This document shows positions 1-11,735 of a DNA stretch of 64,000 nt, one piece after another. Numbering within the stretch: the first letter of the stretch is position 1; each line of letters begins with the position of its first letter. This DNA is from Nansenia antarctica (lineage: Eukaryota > Chordata > Actinopteri > Argentiniformes > Microstomatidae), in assembly GCA_963989245.1 (NCBI GenBank), contig OZ022352.1:19876472-19940471 (forward strand), written 5' to 3'. Under the pieces are notes generated by a model. The model made no database searches, had not been told where the DNA came from, and saw only the letters and a list, made by a program, of their open reading frames with translations. Both the position numbers and the translations under genes were made by a program.

Positions 1-729
1 CAGTCTCAGAAGATCCGTGTGCTCCTCGACAGGGTGGGCCTGTCTGACATCAAGGTGGGCTCTGTGGAGGAGTTCCAGGGTCAAGAGTACCTGGTCATCA
101 TCTTGTCCACGGTAAACATTTCCCCTCTGCACTTGCACACTCAACTACTAAGTTAGTTTTTTACTCATAACCTTATATGTCTCCTATGGACCTACGATGT
201 AAGAATGGCCTGTATGTGTGACCGCGTGGTGTCTTGCTGACGTAGGTGCGGTCTAACGAGGCACTGGGCGATGACCTGCAAAGCATCCTGGGCTTCATGG
301 CCAACCCCAAGCGCTTCAACGTGGCCATCACGCGTCCAAAAGCCCTGCTCATCGTCGTGGGCAACCCGCACATTCTCATCAAGGTTCAGAAAGGCCCTGG
401 GAGTTTTTAATTTGCAGAATTGCAACGTGTGAATATTGTGCTTTTATGAACCACAAGTGTGTCATTCCCCTGTAGGATCCATGCTTCGCTGCTCTGCTGC
501 AGTACTCTTTTGAGAACGGGGCGTTCCTGGGCTGTGACCCCCCTCCCTCTCTCAGGCCTTCACACAGGTAGGGTCAGAGTGTCGTCTTTTTACAACCACT
601 CTATATTGAAGTGGAATTAAAAGTCACTATGAGATATAGCTTTCACTTTTTCCATCAATGACCAAGGCCCCATATCTTATACCTCATATCTTTCTCCTCA
701 GAGCTGTGAAAGAGAACGAGAAATTGTAA
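1..729 (+). CDS. mov10l1: MOV10L1-like RNA helicase, last four exons (5' part outside window)
   Basis: Four exons join in frame: 1-111, 246-383, 476-567 and 702-729, ending in TAA at 727-729. All internal junctions are GT-AG. The first exon gives the helicase signature GSVEEFQGQE. The second gives NPKRFNVAITRPKALLIVVG, the arginine-containing motif VI of UPF1-like superfamily 1 helicases. The third reads DPCFAALLQYSFENGAFLGC, which resembles the MOV10L1 C-terminus more than that of MOV10. MOV10L1 is a germline RNA helicase that binds piRNA precursors and works with Piwi proteins; that role is family knowledge, not visible here. The tail after motif VI is short (about 42 residues) and ends in KENEKL. 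The 5' end of the gene lies to the left. A paralogous mov10 gene is the main alternative. Confidence 0.85.
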
Positions 730-1226
730 GATGTGTGCCACCTCCACCACTGCTCAGCAGCCTTCCACTTCCACACCAGCAGGCCTATTATGTTATAATA
801 GACTTTCCTTTAATTCTTTAAAATCGCCATGACATGGCTTTGTAAATTGTACCAGACCTGTATACAGTGTGCTGCATGTTATATGTTAATCCGTGAGCAA
901 AATGGTGTGAAACGGTTTGTAAAGATGACTGTCTCAGGGAAGTGTCCTCATGGTATAACTGCTGTGAGCAAACTCCAGATGTAGTTCTCATACATTCCAC
1001 TGGGTGGCAGAATTAAATCCTACTACATCTCAGATGCTGTTTGATTGTATGTCCAGAGAGACAAACTGCCAGTGTCTCTTTTTCAGGTGTGCAATAGAAA
1101 CATTATACCAAAACAACACCATATAAATACAACACAATAAAATACAAAATAGACTTCAGTTATTAAAATAAGACTCTGTGCTGGTCCCTAACCATTGACT
1201 TAAAACACGTGTAATGGAAGTTTTCC
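730..1226 (+). other. probable mov10l1 3' UTR and downstream flank
   Basis: This is the non-coding stretch after the mov10l1 stop. A poly(A) signal AATAAA lies at 1136-1141, about 400 bp after the stop codon, so the 3' UTR may end near 1160. No gene is visible. It ends where the repeat block begins at 1227. Confidence 0.5.
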
Positions 1227-1242
1227 AACCTCTATCTACAGT

Positions 1243-1366
1243 GGCCGGTTTCACAGACAAGGCTTAAGCCTAGTCCTGGACTAAATCACACTTTCAATGT
1301 AAAATCTCCATTGAAGATGTTTTTTAGTCCAGGATTAGGCTTAAGCCTTTTCTGTGAAACCGGCCC
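1243..1366. repeat. palindromic MITE, copy A
   Basis: The left end GGCCGGTTTCACAGACAAGG is matched, inverted, by the right end at 1347-1366 (TTTTCTGTGAAACCGGCCC). The interior also pairs (CTTAAGCCTAGTCCTGGACT with AGTCCAGGATTAGGCTTAAG). About 124 bp, no coding capacity. A near-identical copy lies at 3824-3950. Both copies sit beside the same LINE sequence, so they were duplicated together. Confidence 0.8.
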
Positions 1367-1698
1367 ATAATGTTCAATTTGAGCTTGTTTCAGGAGCTTA
1401 TAATCAATGTTATGGGATTTCGAGGAAAACACTTTTTAGTTTATTCCTCATTCAGCACCAGCTTAAGATCAGTTGACCATTCTTGAATAGAATCAAAACT
1501 TGCTGAAGGTCAAGAATAACCTGCTGACCTGAGGAGGCATGGGAGTAGACAAGTGTCATCAGCATAAAGATGCAATTTACAATTGTTCAAGAATCCAACC
1601 TTGTGTGTAACAACTTTTGTTAACATTGAGAAAACTAGACTGAAATTCATTGAATCCCACCCTGCAGGTAATTTTGAAACCAATTGCAGATAACCTCT
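1367..1698 (-). mobile_element. LINE reverse-transcriptase fragment, copy A
   Basis: This stretch is nearly identical to 3951-4286. On the minus strand it carries the same degenerate reverse-transcriptase region (a YADD-like motif in copy B). It breaks off at AACCTCT, where the Tc1 element begins. It is a dead fragment. Confidence 0.75.
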
Positions 1699-1703
1699 AT
1701 CTA

Positions 1704-3346
1704 CAGTGGGTTCGGAAAGTATTCAGACCCCCTTAAGTTTTTCACACTCTGTCATATTGCAGCCATTTTCTAAAATCAATTAATTTAATTTCTTTCCTCG
1801 TTCATGCACACACAGCACCCAATATTGTCAGAAAAACACAGACTTGTAGACATTTTTGCTGATTTATTACAAAATAAACACTGAAATATCACATGGCCAT
1901 AAGTATTCAGACCCTTTTCTCAGTATTTAGTAGAAGCACCTTTTTGAGCCAATACAGCCACGAGTCTTCTTGGGAATGATCCAACAAGTTTTTCACACCT
2001 GGATTTGGGGATCTCTTGCCATTCCTCCTTGCAGATCCTCTCCAGTTCTGTCAGGTTGGATGGTGAACGTTGGTGGACAGCCATCTTCAGGTCTCTCCAG
2101 AGATGCTCAATTGGATTTAAGTCAGGACTCTGGCTCGGCCATTCAAGAACATTCACAGAGTTGTTCTGAAACCACTCCTTCGTTATTTTAGCTGTGTGCT
2201 TGGGATCATTGTCTTGTTGGAAGGTGAACCTTCGGCCCATTCTGAGGTCGTGAACACTCTGGAAAAGGTTTTTGTCCAGGATATCAATGTACTTGGCTGC
2301 ATTCATCTTTCCTTCAATTGCAACCAGTCGTCCTGTCCCTGCAGCTGAAAAACACCCCCACAGCCTGATGCTGCCACCACCATGCTTCACTGTAGGGATG
2401 GTATTAGGCAGGTGATGAGCAGTGCCAGGTGTTCTCCACACATACCGCTTAGAATTAAGACCAAAAAGTTCGATTTTGGTCTCATCAGAGTCAGACCAGA
2501 GAATTTTATTTCTCAGAGTCTGGGAGTCCTTCAGGTGTTTTTTTGGCAAACTCGATGCAGGCTTTCATGTGTTTTGCACTGAGGAGAGGCTTCCGTCGGG
2601 CCACTCTGCCATAAAGCCCCGACTGGTGGAGGGCTGCAGTGATGGTTGTCTTTCTAGAACTTTGTCCCATCTCCCTGCTGCATCTCTGGAGCTCAGCCAG
2701 AGTGATCTTTGGGTTCTTCTTTACCTCTCTCACCAAGGCTCTTCTCCCCCGGATGCTCAGTTTGGCCGGACGGCCAGTTCGAGGAAGAGTCCTGGTCGTC
2801 CCAAACTTCTTCCATTTAAGGATTATGGAGGCCACTGTGCTCTTAGGAACCTTAAGTGTAACAGAATTTTTAGTTGTAGCCTTGGCCAGATCTGTGCCTT
2901 GCCACAATTCTGTCTCTCAGCTCTTCAGTCAGTTCCTTCGACATCATGATTCTCATTTGCTCTGACTTTACACTGTGAGCTGTAAGGTCTTATATTGACA
3001 GGTGTGTGCTTTTCCTAATCAAGTCCAATCAATATAATTAAGCACAACTGAACTCCAATGAAGGTGTAGGCCCATCTCAAGGATGATCAGAAGAATTGCA
3101 CAGCACCTGAGTTAAATATACAAGTGTCACAGCAAAGGGTCTGAATACTTATGGCCATGTGATATTTCAGTGTTTATTTTGTAATAAATCTGCAAACATT
3201 TCTACAAGTCTGTGTTTTTCTGACAATATTGGGTGCTGTGTGTGCATGAACGAGGAAAAAAATGAAATTAATTGATTTTAGCAAATGGCTGCAATATGAC
3301 AGAGTGAAAGGTTTAAGGGGGTCTGAATACTTTCCGAACCCACCGC
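1704..3346 (-). mobile_element. Tc1/mariner DNA transposon, full length, degenerate
   Basis: The element starts CAGTGGGTTCGGAAAGTATT after a TA dinucleotide (1702-1703). It ends with the inverted counterpart at 3322-3345, followed by CTATA, so the right-end TA duplication is blurred by mutation. The inverted repeats are long, about 210 bp (1704-1916 against 3134-3345), as in many fish Tc1 elements. It encodes a broken transposase on the minus strand. It lies against LINE fragments on both sides. Confidence 0.92.
1920..2947 (-). pseudogene. Tc1-type transposase, frameshifted
   Basis: The minus-strand reading begins MMSKELTEELRDRIVARHRS at 2947. It then meets a frameshift near 2885, where the original frame runs into TAA, and another near 2520-2550. 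The N-terminal part has the paired-type DNA-binding domain (TLKVPKSTVASIILKWKKFG). The C-terminal part keeps the catalytic region: first Asp in ILWSD, second Asp in FQQDNDPKHTA, and SPDLNPIEHLW with the third acidic residue. The first catalytic motif reads WSDSDETK instead of the usual WSDETK, a 6-bp tandem duplication. It would not give a working transposase. Confidence 0.92.
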
Positions 3347-3350
3347 TATA

Positions 3351-4460
3351 TAGTCTTTCCCATGTCTGAGGAGCACGGTAGCTAAAAGGAGTTTCCCCCA
3401 ATTCTGTACAACATCTGTGGAACATTAAAAAGTAGCTGGCTCTGAGAGTGTCTGATCACCACTAGGCTGTCATAAAATAAATTATTGAATTTTAATGGGA
3501 GTTTTAAATTAATTGCTTTATATACACATAAAATCCAATGATAAACCCTTTTCAGAGTCAAAGAGTCCCAACCCACAGACTGATACAAAATACCATGGTG
3601 GGTGTAGAAACTATCCCTGGAGATGGGCCACAGAGCAGATCAAGTCTTGAGAACCGAGGCTGCCGTGTGCCGCGGTCGAGGACAGGGAGGAGGGTCGGCT
3701 GGACAATCTTCCTCATCTCGAAGGAGAAGCAGGACTCATTTCTGTTTCTCTCAAACTCTTGATCTGTTTTAAGAAGACTTGTTTTTATAGACTTTATTAA
3801 CAGTCCAAATGTTGTAACATTTTGGGCCGGTTTCACAGACAAGGCTTAAGCCTAGTCCTGGACTAAATCACACTTTCAATGTAAAAATCTCCATTGAAGA
3901 TGTTTTTTAGTCCAGGATTAGGCTTGAAGCCTTTTCTGTGAAACCGGCCCATAATGTTCAATTTGAGCTTGTTTCAGGAGCTTATAATCAATGTTATGGG
4001 ATTTCGAGGAAAACACTTTTTAGTTTATTCCTCATTCAGCACCAGCTTAAGATCAGTTGACCATTCTTGAATAGAATCAAAACTTGCTGAAGGTCAAGAA
4101 TAACCTGCTGACCTGTGGAGGCATGGGAGTAGACAAGTGTCATCAGCATAAAGATAAGATTTACAATTGTTCAAGAATCCAACCTTGTTGTGTGTAACAA
4201 CTTTTGTTAACATTGAGAAAACTAGACTGAAATTCATTGAATCCCACCCTGCAGGTAATTTTGAAACCAATTGCAGATAACCTCTGTAATAGGAGGGCAT
4301 GACCAACAGTATCAAAAGCCTCGGAGAGGTAAATACAGCTGCACAAAACTGTTTCTTATCCAGAGAGATCGCAATGGAATTTGAAGTATACCTAGGGAAG
4401 CAGCAGAGATGGTGCGGTGTCCAGACCTAAAACCTGACTGCTCATTTAAAATGCATTTTA
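3351..4460 (-). mobile_element. non-LTR retrotransposon (LINE) fragment with nested MITE
   Basis: Minus-strand translations across several frames give reverse-transcriptase pieces. Around 4346-4161 there is DLSEAFDTVGHALLLQRL-like sequence (reads YLSEAFDTVGHALLLQRL). Around 4130 there is a YADD catalytic box (SYLYADDTCLL). From 3590 to 3360 there is a C-terminal region (GWDSLTLKRVYHWIL, then SYRAPQTWERL). It is interrupted by a MITE at 3824-3950 and by frameshifts. The style suggests an L2/Rex-like LINE; the clade is not certain. Confidence 0.75.
3824..3950. repeat. palindromic MITE, copy B, inside the LINE
   Basis: Same palindrome as 1243-1366: it begins GGGCCGGTTTCACAGAC and ends GTGAAACCGGCCC. 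It differs from copy A by a few substitutions and single-base insertions. Confidence 0.8.
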
Positions 4461-4714
4461 TTCATTGAAAAGGACATTGGCTGCGTTCCACAGATTGGGT
4501 ATTGTACCATCTGAGAATTGTTGTTAAAAATGAGCCAGATGTTCAGCTATTAAAAGGGCAGCGCTGCAGGAGATACGGATGGGGGGGGGGGGCATTACCT
4601 AGACATACACTTAACAAGGGTGTTCAAATACCTTGGCTATAGTATGGAATTAAATACAGACACAGCAAGACAGTTGTTCTTTACAAAGACAACGATGCCG
4701 CCACCCTATGAGAC

Positions 4715-5100
4715 CTTTTACATTGACATTTTTGGCATTTAGCAGACGCCTTATTCCAAAGAGACTTACAATTGATACATTTGACTTAGCAAATGAGTCA
4801 TCAATTCACCAGTTGTAGCAGGAAGAGTAATCTAGCTCAGGCCAGGGGCCATTGGCAGTCATGATGGAAGGGAAAAAAATTAAGTGTTATTTAACATTTT
4901 TATAGACACTGGAGAAACAGTACAAGCGGGGCAGTAGAAGTCTTAGGAGACGCAGTATAGAGGAAAAGCAGGTGTCTCAGGAGACGCAGTGCTAGGGGGT
5001 AGTAGATGTCTCAGGAGGAGCAGTTAAGGTGTAGCTTGAAGAGACGGGTCTTCAGTCTCTGACGGAAGATGGGTAGTGACTGCACCCTATGAGACCTGAA
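4715..5100. repeat. dispersed repeat, copy 1
   Basis: It begins with the tail-like string GGCATTTAGCAGACGCCTTA, a 3' end typical of fish SINE and LINE families. It continues with blocks such as GTAGATGTCTCAGGAGG and GAGACGGGTCTTCAGTCT. A second copy lies at about 61140-61530. There is no coding potential. Confidence 0.65.
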
Positions 5101-8100
5101 GACATTGTAGCCATCAAGGGTTATCAGCACCCAATATTGATTTGGTTAGCCATGTCCCATGTCAACATATACACATCCTGAAGGATCCAAACGCTAAGAA
5201 TGTCGAGGTGAAATGGTGTCTCTAAAATTGGTAACTCCTAATTAGCATTAGCATTTGACTCTATACTATCTGGGATTGATTCCAAGGTTGTTACAGACAC
5301 ACCATTTGGACTCAAACGAGAAATCAGATTATGGTAAGAGAGTATGGGAATGACCATTTTTGGCACAGAAAGCGTAATTATATCAGGTATTAATTTGTTA
5401 TGCAGCCATTGTGAGTAAAAACAAACAAAGAAATGATCTCAATGTCAAATTTAGCTACATCCCCCCAAAAAAGCACTTAGTTGACCTGTGGGCTATACTG
5501 AAAGTGGTTAGTTAGCATGCTGCTTCTTCCATACTGAATATTTGAACTATTTATCCGGTAAATGAAACGTATATAACTTGTCCAGCCCAAAATGGTCCAC
5601 ACACATAGCTCTGTTTGGTATCATAGGCGATAGTGTGACTGTAAACAATGGTCTGGTATTGGATGATAACAACCATACGTTTTCTTAGTACTCAGACACA
5701 CGTGAGCAGCACAAGGCTACATAACACAACGGCTGCTGAGAGACGGGAGAGTTGGGTCTAAACACCTCAGTGTGGCAGCGTCTGCCCACAGGCCCGGAGA
5801 CTGGATGTGACAATTAAGTGCTACTGACAGTCTGCAGTGACAGTCACAGCCCTGGTGGAGCCCAGAGAGAGGGGTGGGGGGGGTGGGGGGAGACTCTAAT
5901 GGGCAGGGAGGAGACAGCTTTTATCTGCGTGTGCCGTGCTGCCATAGAACCCAGCTTAACCCCCCCCCCACCACCACCACACACACACACAGACACACAC
6001 ACACACACCTACACAAACACACTCACACATACCCCTCCCTACCCGAGAACCTCTCTTTGATGTTGGACTCAGGTGATGTGTTGCTGTCCTATTGTATGTG
6101 TCTCACACATACATGTGTTTCTAGATCAAATGTAAACGCTAATAATGTTCATTACATTCCAATTTCCCTTACTATTCAATAGGCAGGATGCCCCTGCCTA
6201 CATCTGTTTCTCCCTGCCTTTCGGCTGACATAGAACTCATTAGCAATGGGGAAACTGCCTGCAGATTTCGGGGCATCTGTGCCCTTTCTAGAAAAATATA
6301 TCAGAGAGCAACACTGGTTCATTACAATTCTCATACCTAGATTGGTAGCCCACGGTAGTGTTTGGCACTAAACCATTTACACCACGAGTCTATGCTAGCA
6401 TGCTAATACAGTTGTTTTAGCCAGCGGTTTGAAAGTGAGTAGTGCTGAGTGACTGACTTGTATGGGCCTGGGAGTGTGCTCCTGTAACTCCCTATTTGTC
6501 TGTGCCTTTGATAGACAGGTGCCCACTATAGCCCCCCCATTAGGAGGCAGCGGGGCAGGCCACACATTACCAACACAAACACAGCGTCTACTGATGGGCA
6601 GGGGGGCCGTTAGGGAGAAAAACAGACCCCTGCTGGGATAATGGCAGGGGGAGCTTGTTAAACGCGCGTCCCCATTGTTCTCCCAAATTGTTCTGTGACT
6701 CTAATTGCCCAGTTAGGCCCCTCTCAGTAAACTCTCCTCGTCTACCCCCGGCTCAGCCTCGCCTCATCAGGCTGTAAAAGGGGCTGCTTGGCTGGGGAGA
6801 CAAGCAGTGGAGACAGACCTGAGAGGAAAGGAGAGAAAGGGGCCAGCCAGACTGGAGGACTTGGGTGGGGTGGTGGTGGTGGTGGTGGTGGGGGGGAGCT
6901 TAGCTTGGCTAGCCTGGCACGTCTGCAGCCTCAGCCACCCAGTCTTGTGTGTGTGTGAGTGGCCTGGGATCCAGGGCCATACTCCCATCTCTTCTCCAAG
7001 CCCTCCAGGCGGATTCTGAGATACACATCTGAATGTGGAGACAGACAGAACCCTACACAACTACTGTACTTTAATGTTCTGCTATTATAAGACGAGCCGA
7101 GCGTCTTTAGAGACGGAGCAGCAGGGAGAGAGAGCCAGACCATCATTAGGAGCGGTGCCTGTACCAGTCACCGTCGCAGTGCGAGATTTAGAAATTGTCT
7201 GAGACGTGAGCCGCATTCTCAGATGTCTGTCTGTCGCCACTATGTAACAGGTTTTTTGGGGTTTTGTTTTTTAAACTGGATCAAAATATATTTTTTATAA
7301 GATGCTTTTATCAGTAGTTATTTAGGTTTTGTTGCAATGTTTGAAGAGCTACATTCATTCTACATTAAAGGAATAGTTCACGCTAAAAACGATTTTCTAT
7401 GATTAACTACATGTCATACATCACTACAGTCGATACTGTTAAGACACTTTTAAGTCATTATCCAGGTTATTTAGCAGCTTGTACTTTCACACATTTCTAA
7501 TATAATGGAAGAGGATCACAGTCACAGAAATGACATTTTAGAGGAACTATCCCCTTACAGAAATACAGTATTGTGAGTGTCATTAAATTAAGTTAGTCTG
7601 ATGATTTTGGAGTTTGAATAACTGGGGGGCAGTGGTACACAATGAATTAACCATCCATATAAGAAAATACATAACCACATTTCCCCATAATATACTCAAA
7701 TGCATTTATATGGGCAAAAAGATCAGATACACTGACTTGCCAATATAAGATCAATATTGCATTACATTATAGTATCATGGTTTGTATCGGTCTCAAGCTG
7801 TGGTTAGTGTAGCATATAGCTAGGTATACAGCTGTAGAAGAGTGGAAGCATTTAGCATTTGAATATGACTGTGAGCTGGTGTGAGATGAAAGCCAGGTAA
7901 GCTAGAAACACTGGTCTGCTAATGAGAGGTATAGGCTCTGATCAGGACCCTTCTGAGGAAACCCTCAAATTAGCAAAGAAAGAGACATGAAAGAGCCTTG
8001 CTATATTGAGGAGACTACCTGTCTGTCTACTAAAACTCCTCAAGAAACCTTCTCCTGTGTTGCATAAGAAATAGATCTACTTTCTCACAATGATTTGAAT

Positions 8101-8460
8101 AGATAGTATCCATGTCTAGTCTATCTAGCACTTCAGCAGTGGGAAAATGTGATAACCCAGAGGACAATAAAACATATAGGATAATAAAACAGTCGCTATG
8201 CAAGTTGCTCTGCATAGTTCATTAAGATACATTTCATAAAGAAAAGGAAAAGTAGGAAAGAGACTGGGGAATAATGTGTGTTGCTCAGAGAAATCTTTGG
8301 TTGTGATTGCTCATTGAACCCCCCCCCCCCTCTTCCCACACACACACACTCCCCCCATTCACCTATAACCCCCCTCCCTGTCTGCAGTCATCAGCCATTG
8401 TCTCCTCACACATCGTCTCAGGGTCTTTGATAGGTAGTTGATAACAGACTTGATGGGTCT
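5101..8460. other. mov10l1-szl intergenic region
   Basis: No gene is visible on either strand. It holds an imperfect (CA)n tract at about 5979-6040, a (GGT)n run at about 6867-6892, and a small MITE-like palindrome at about 7369-7557. Short reading frames here are interrupted and compositionally biased. Regulatory elements for szl may be present but cannot be recognised. Confidence 0.6.
7369..7557. repeat. MITE-like element
   Basis: The left end AAAGGAATAGTTC and the inverted right end (GGAACTATCCCCTT) form short inverted repeats around about 190 bp. AAAGGRATAGTTCAC-type ends are common in fish MITEs. No clear target-site duplication was found. Confidence 0.5.
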
Positions 8461-8470
8461 GGACTAGGTG

Positions 8471-8478
8471 TATATAAA
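8471..8478 (+). promoter_or_regulatory. TATA box of szl
   Basis: TATATAAA lies 128 bp before the start codon, with GGGC immediately after it. This would put transcription start near 8500 and give a 5' leader of about 100 bases. Confidence 0.7.
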
Positions 8479-8598
8479 GGGCAAGACCGTCAGCAGAGAG
8501 CTACTATTCCTTCCTCCAGCAAGCAACAACCGCAACAGCCTCCACCAGTCTTTCCCTTGGAACTCTCAGGACGTTTGAGTTTCCCCTTCTCTTCAACC

Positions 8599-10231
8599 AT
8601 GGCTCTAGTCTTCTTCTTCACTCTGGTTCTCCTGCTGGTCCTCGTGAGGCCGGCTGCCCTGGCATTCGATATGGGCCAGTCGACCCGCTGTGTGCCCATC
8701 CCCCACCAGATGAGCGTGTGCCAGGACGTGGGCTATACAGAGATGCGTCTGCCCAACTTTCTGGGCCACAGCAGCCTGGAGAGTGAGGTGGTGCCCCGGT
8801 CGGAGGACTGGCGGCCTCTGCTCCAGACAGGATGCCACCCTCAGGCCCAGGCCTTCCTCTGCTCCCTCATCGCCCCGGTCTGCCTGGACACGTAAGGAAC
8901 CCTCTTCTGTTTTTATCATCCGTGTCCTTCTTCTCCCCGTTTCCTCTCCGTCTCTCTCTGTTCCTGTCTCACTTGATGTCTCTCTGTTTTACTCTATTGG
9001 GTTGGCTTATTTTCTTCTTCTTGCTCTCTCTCCGGTACCCTCCCTATCTGTCCCTCCTCTTCACCCTTTATTTGGTTCTGTCCGTCTGTCCCCAATTCCT
9101 TCCCATTCTCTCTTATGTCCTCTCAGGTGGACAGATCATGGGACCTTGATTATTTAAAAAATGTGCCCACCCTCAGTCTATCAATACTCATTTGGTGTGT
9201 TGTTGTTTTGAGTGTCCACTTTTGGCCTGACCGTGTCTCTGTTCCTCCCCAGGTTTATCCAGCCGTGTCGTAGCCTGTGTGTGTCCGTAAGGGACAGCTG
9301 TGCCCCGGTGCTGGCCTGCCAGGGCCACGCCTGGCCTGAGGCTCTGGACTGTGACCGCTTCCCTGCCCAGGAGGACATGTGTTTGACCCCACACCCGAAA
9401 CAAAACAGCCACCTAGCGAAAGGTCAGTATCCTCAAATAGCTCCTTAAAATAAAGTTATTTAAATCGACATTTAAAGTTCCCTACTTTTTCCGTTTTTTA
9501 TAATGGAATGTTATTTGGGCTTGAATGAACACATTTCCTGCTGGAGTCTTTTTTCTATTGTTATTGCTCAGGAGTAGTGTTGACCTCTGTTGTTTCTCTT
9601 ACAGCACTGCCTAAGCCTGCATGCCAAGCCTGCCCCTCTGTAGAGGAGCTCCCCTCACTGAAAACAGTACTGGATGCCTTGTGTCAGGATGACTTTGGTA
9701 AGTGGAATGTTCACATGACCTAGCATAATAATGGGATATTGTCACTACAGTGTGTTGTTTTACATACCGTGACTGTTGTGAGAATTTATCTAATGCCTAT
9801 TTGTGTGTGTGTGTGTATAGCGAGGCTACTCAATGCACATTTACAGTTTTGGGTGTAGCCTTCTTGTTTTTTTTTTACTTACGCATACTCACTCCCTCCT
9901 TTCCTTCTCCTCTTCAGCTGTGACAGCCAAGCTCTCTCGTCTGCGCCTGCCGTCAGGTGAGCCAGAGTTCGAGGTGGAGGGCAGGGTTGAGTTTATCCGC
10001 CAGGGCCCTCTCCTGCCCTACGACACCCAGCACCTCCTCCAGCAGTGGCTCCTTATCAACTTGAGCTGCGCCCACACCCTAGTGGTCCGCCCCGGACGGG
10101 CACAGCTCTACCTGTTGACGGGCGCTGTGCAGCCCGATGGCACCCTGGCCCTCACCCACCTCTTCCCCTGGCACAAGAAGGACACCAACATTGCAGTAGC
10201 CACTCGCAAGTGGAAACATCACAAATGCTGA
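8599..10231 (+). CDS. szl: Secreted Frizzled-related protein, sizzled-like
   Basis: Four exons join without a stop: 8599-8891, 9253-9422, 9605-9697 and 9918-10231, giving 289 residues. Junctions are GT-AG. A hydrophobic signal peptide spans residues 1-22. A Frizzled cysteine-rich domain follows, with Cys31, Cys41, CHPQAQAFLCSLIAPVC, TFIQPCRSLCVSVRDSC and LDCDRFP. The last exon forms a netrin-like domain ending KWKHHKC. The gene carries one cysteine beyond the usual ten (VLACQGH). Sizzled proteins are secreted feedback inhibitors in the BMP pathway that block tolloid proteases cleaving Chordin; that role is family knowledge. Sequences such as MRLPNFLGH and RDSCAPVLACQGHAWPE point to sizzled rather than sfrp1, 2 or 5. 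Another sFRP or crescent is the main alternative. TATA box and AATAAA flank it. Confidence 0.85.
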
Positions 10232-10667
10232 TGGGGCATTGATTGATTCAGCACAGCAACTGAACTGTAAAAATGAGCTCTGAATCTGTGTGACTCTCAA
10301 GGGGGTAGCCTCACACAAAAGAACTTGGACTTGGACTCAAGAAAGTTATGTTCTCTGTGCGGCAGAAAGGGATGGGACCCAGGGCTGAGTTATATGATTA
10401 TTGTTATTACATTACTGACCTGCTGACTCCAGAAGGTGGAAAACAAGGAAAAGCATTGTTAGTGTTAGAGCTGGACTCTCACTTACACTCTGCTGCCCTC
10501 TGCTGTTTACTCAGAGTAGCTAACTCTCTCTCAACCCTTATATAGCACACAGTTATAGAATGCACTCTACTGTACATAGAAATGTAAATGATTTTTAAAG
10601 AGTATTATTTTCTATTTTGATAATACGGTATTTATGTGTTTTGTGTGTTGAATGAAAAATATGTGGC

Positions 10668-10673
10668 AATAAA
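10668..10673 (+). terminator. poly(A) signal of szl
   Basis: AATAAA lies about 440 bp after the szl stop, in AT-rich sequence and followed by a T-rich stretch. It is the first canonical signal after the stop. Confidence 0.7.
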
Positions 10674-10897
10674 TGGTCAATATTTACCTTTTTTCTCATT
10701 GTCAAGTCATTCAAACAGTCAAATGATAATCAATACACACAATGACTCATGATAATATACAGAATCACTTACAAATATAACCGCAAGAGTGAATGGGGCG
10801 TGTTCCTACAGACATGCCCCCCTAACCATAAATGGGGTGAGATTGACAGACACAGGGTTGATCGACAGACAGGTTGTAGATTGACAGATAGGGGGTG

Positions 10898-11427
10898 TAG
10901 TCTAGCAGCAAGTCCTCAAAAAAGGCTTTAGTTTTCGAGATACCCCTACCCGAGGTAGAACAAATGACAACAATGATTTTTCTTATCTTTAGGGTCTCCC
11001 ATTAATGAAATTGATTGTTGTCAAATTGTATTTTTGGGGAAAATATGTTTTTTGGGTTGTTCTTAGAGCTACCCCAATCCCTGAAAAAGACCCAAATTAG
11101 ACCAGGCCGAATATGGGGAAGGTGACAAAAAAGCCCATAACTTGAGAATGATCACTCTTTTCCTCTTCAGATTTGCTGAGGTATGAACCAGGTGGTTGTC
11201 CTACATCACCAAATAGTCAGACAACTATTTACCTAAATAAATACTGAATTATAGTCCTATAAACTTAGCTTTAGTTTAGACGGAAATTGTACTTTTTGGT
11301 GACAGGAACATAGGACTCCATCACTTTTCTCTCATTTATCAGAAAAACAGAAATCCCTGAAAAATATATCATTACTGAATTGTCTAGGGTGCTATTGAAC
11401 ACTAACCAGTAGTTGTATGGAAATATC
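10898..11427 (+). repeat. left terminal inverted repeat of transposon 1
   Basis: About 530 bp, pairing with 12367-12877. Shared landmarks are TGGGAGACCCTAAAGATAAG (seen inverted on this side), CAGGTGGTTGTCC and GTGCTATTGAACACTAACC. Confidence 0.88.
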
Positions 11428-11735
11428 TCATACAGTTCTATTGCAAATGAGATTTCTTTAGACATAGGCCTACATCTTCTCTGATAGTCAAATTCCGAAT
11501 GGGGGATAAGTGGCATAATAGCCTATTAAGTTAAGAATGTTCACTCTGATGGTCATCATATTTGGAGAGGGAAATACCAGGTGGCTGGACTACATCACCA
11601 AATAGTCAGAATAAGAGTAACCCAATCAAATAAAGTTTATTAGTTCTAAATTGCAAGCCTCTAAAACATAGGTGTAAATAGTACAGGTTTTATTAAAACT
11701 GGAACCTTAATTCAAAGTACAATTAAATAAAGTCC

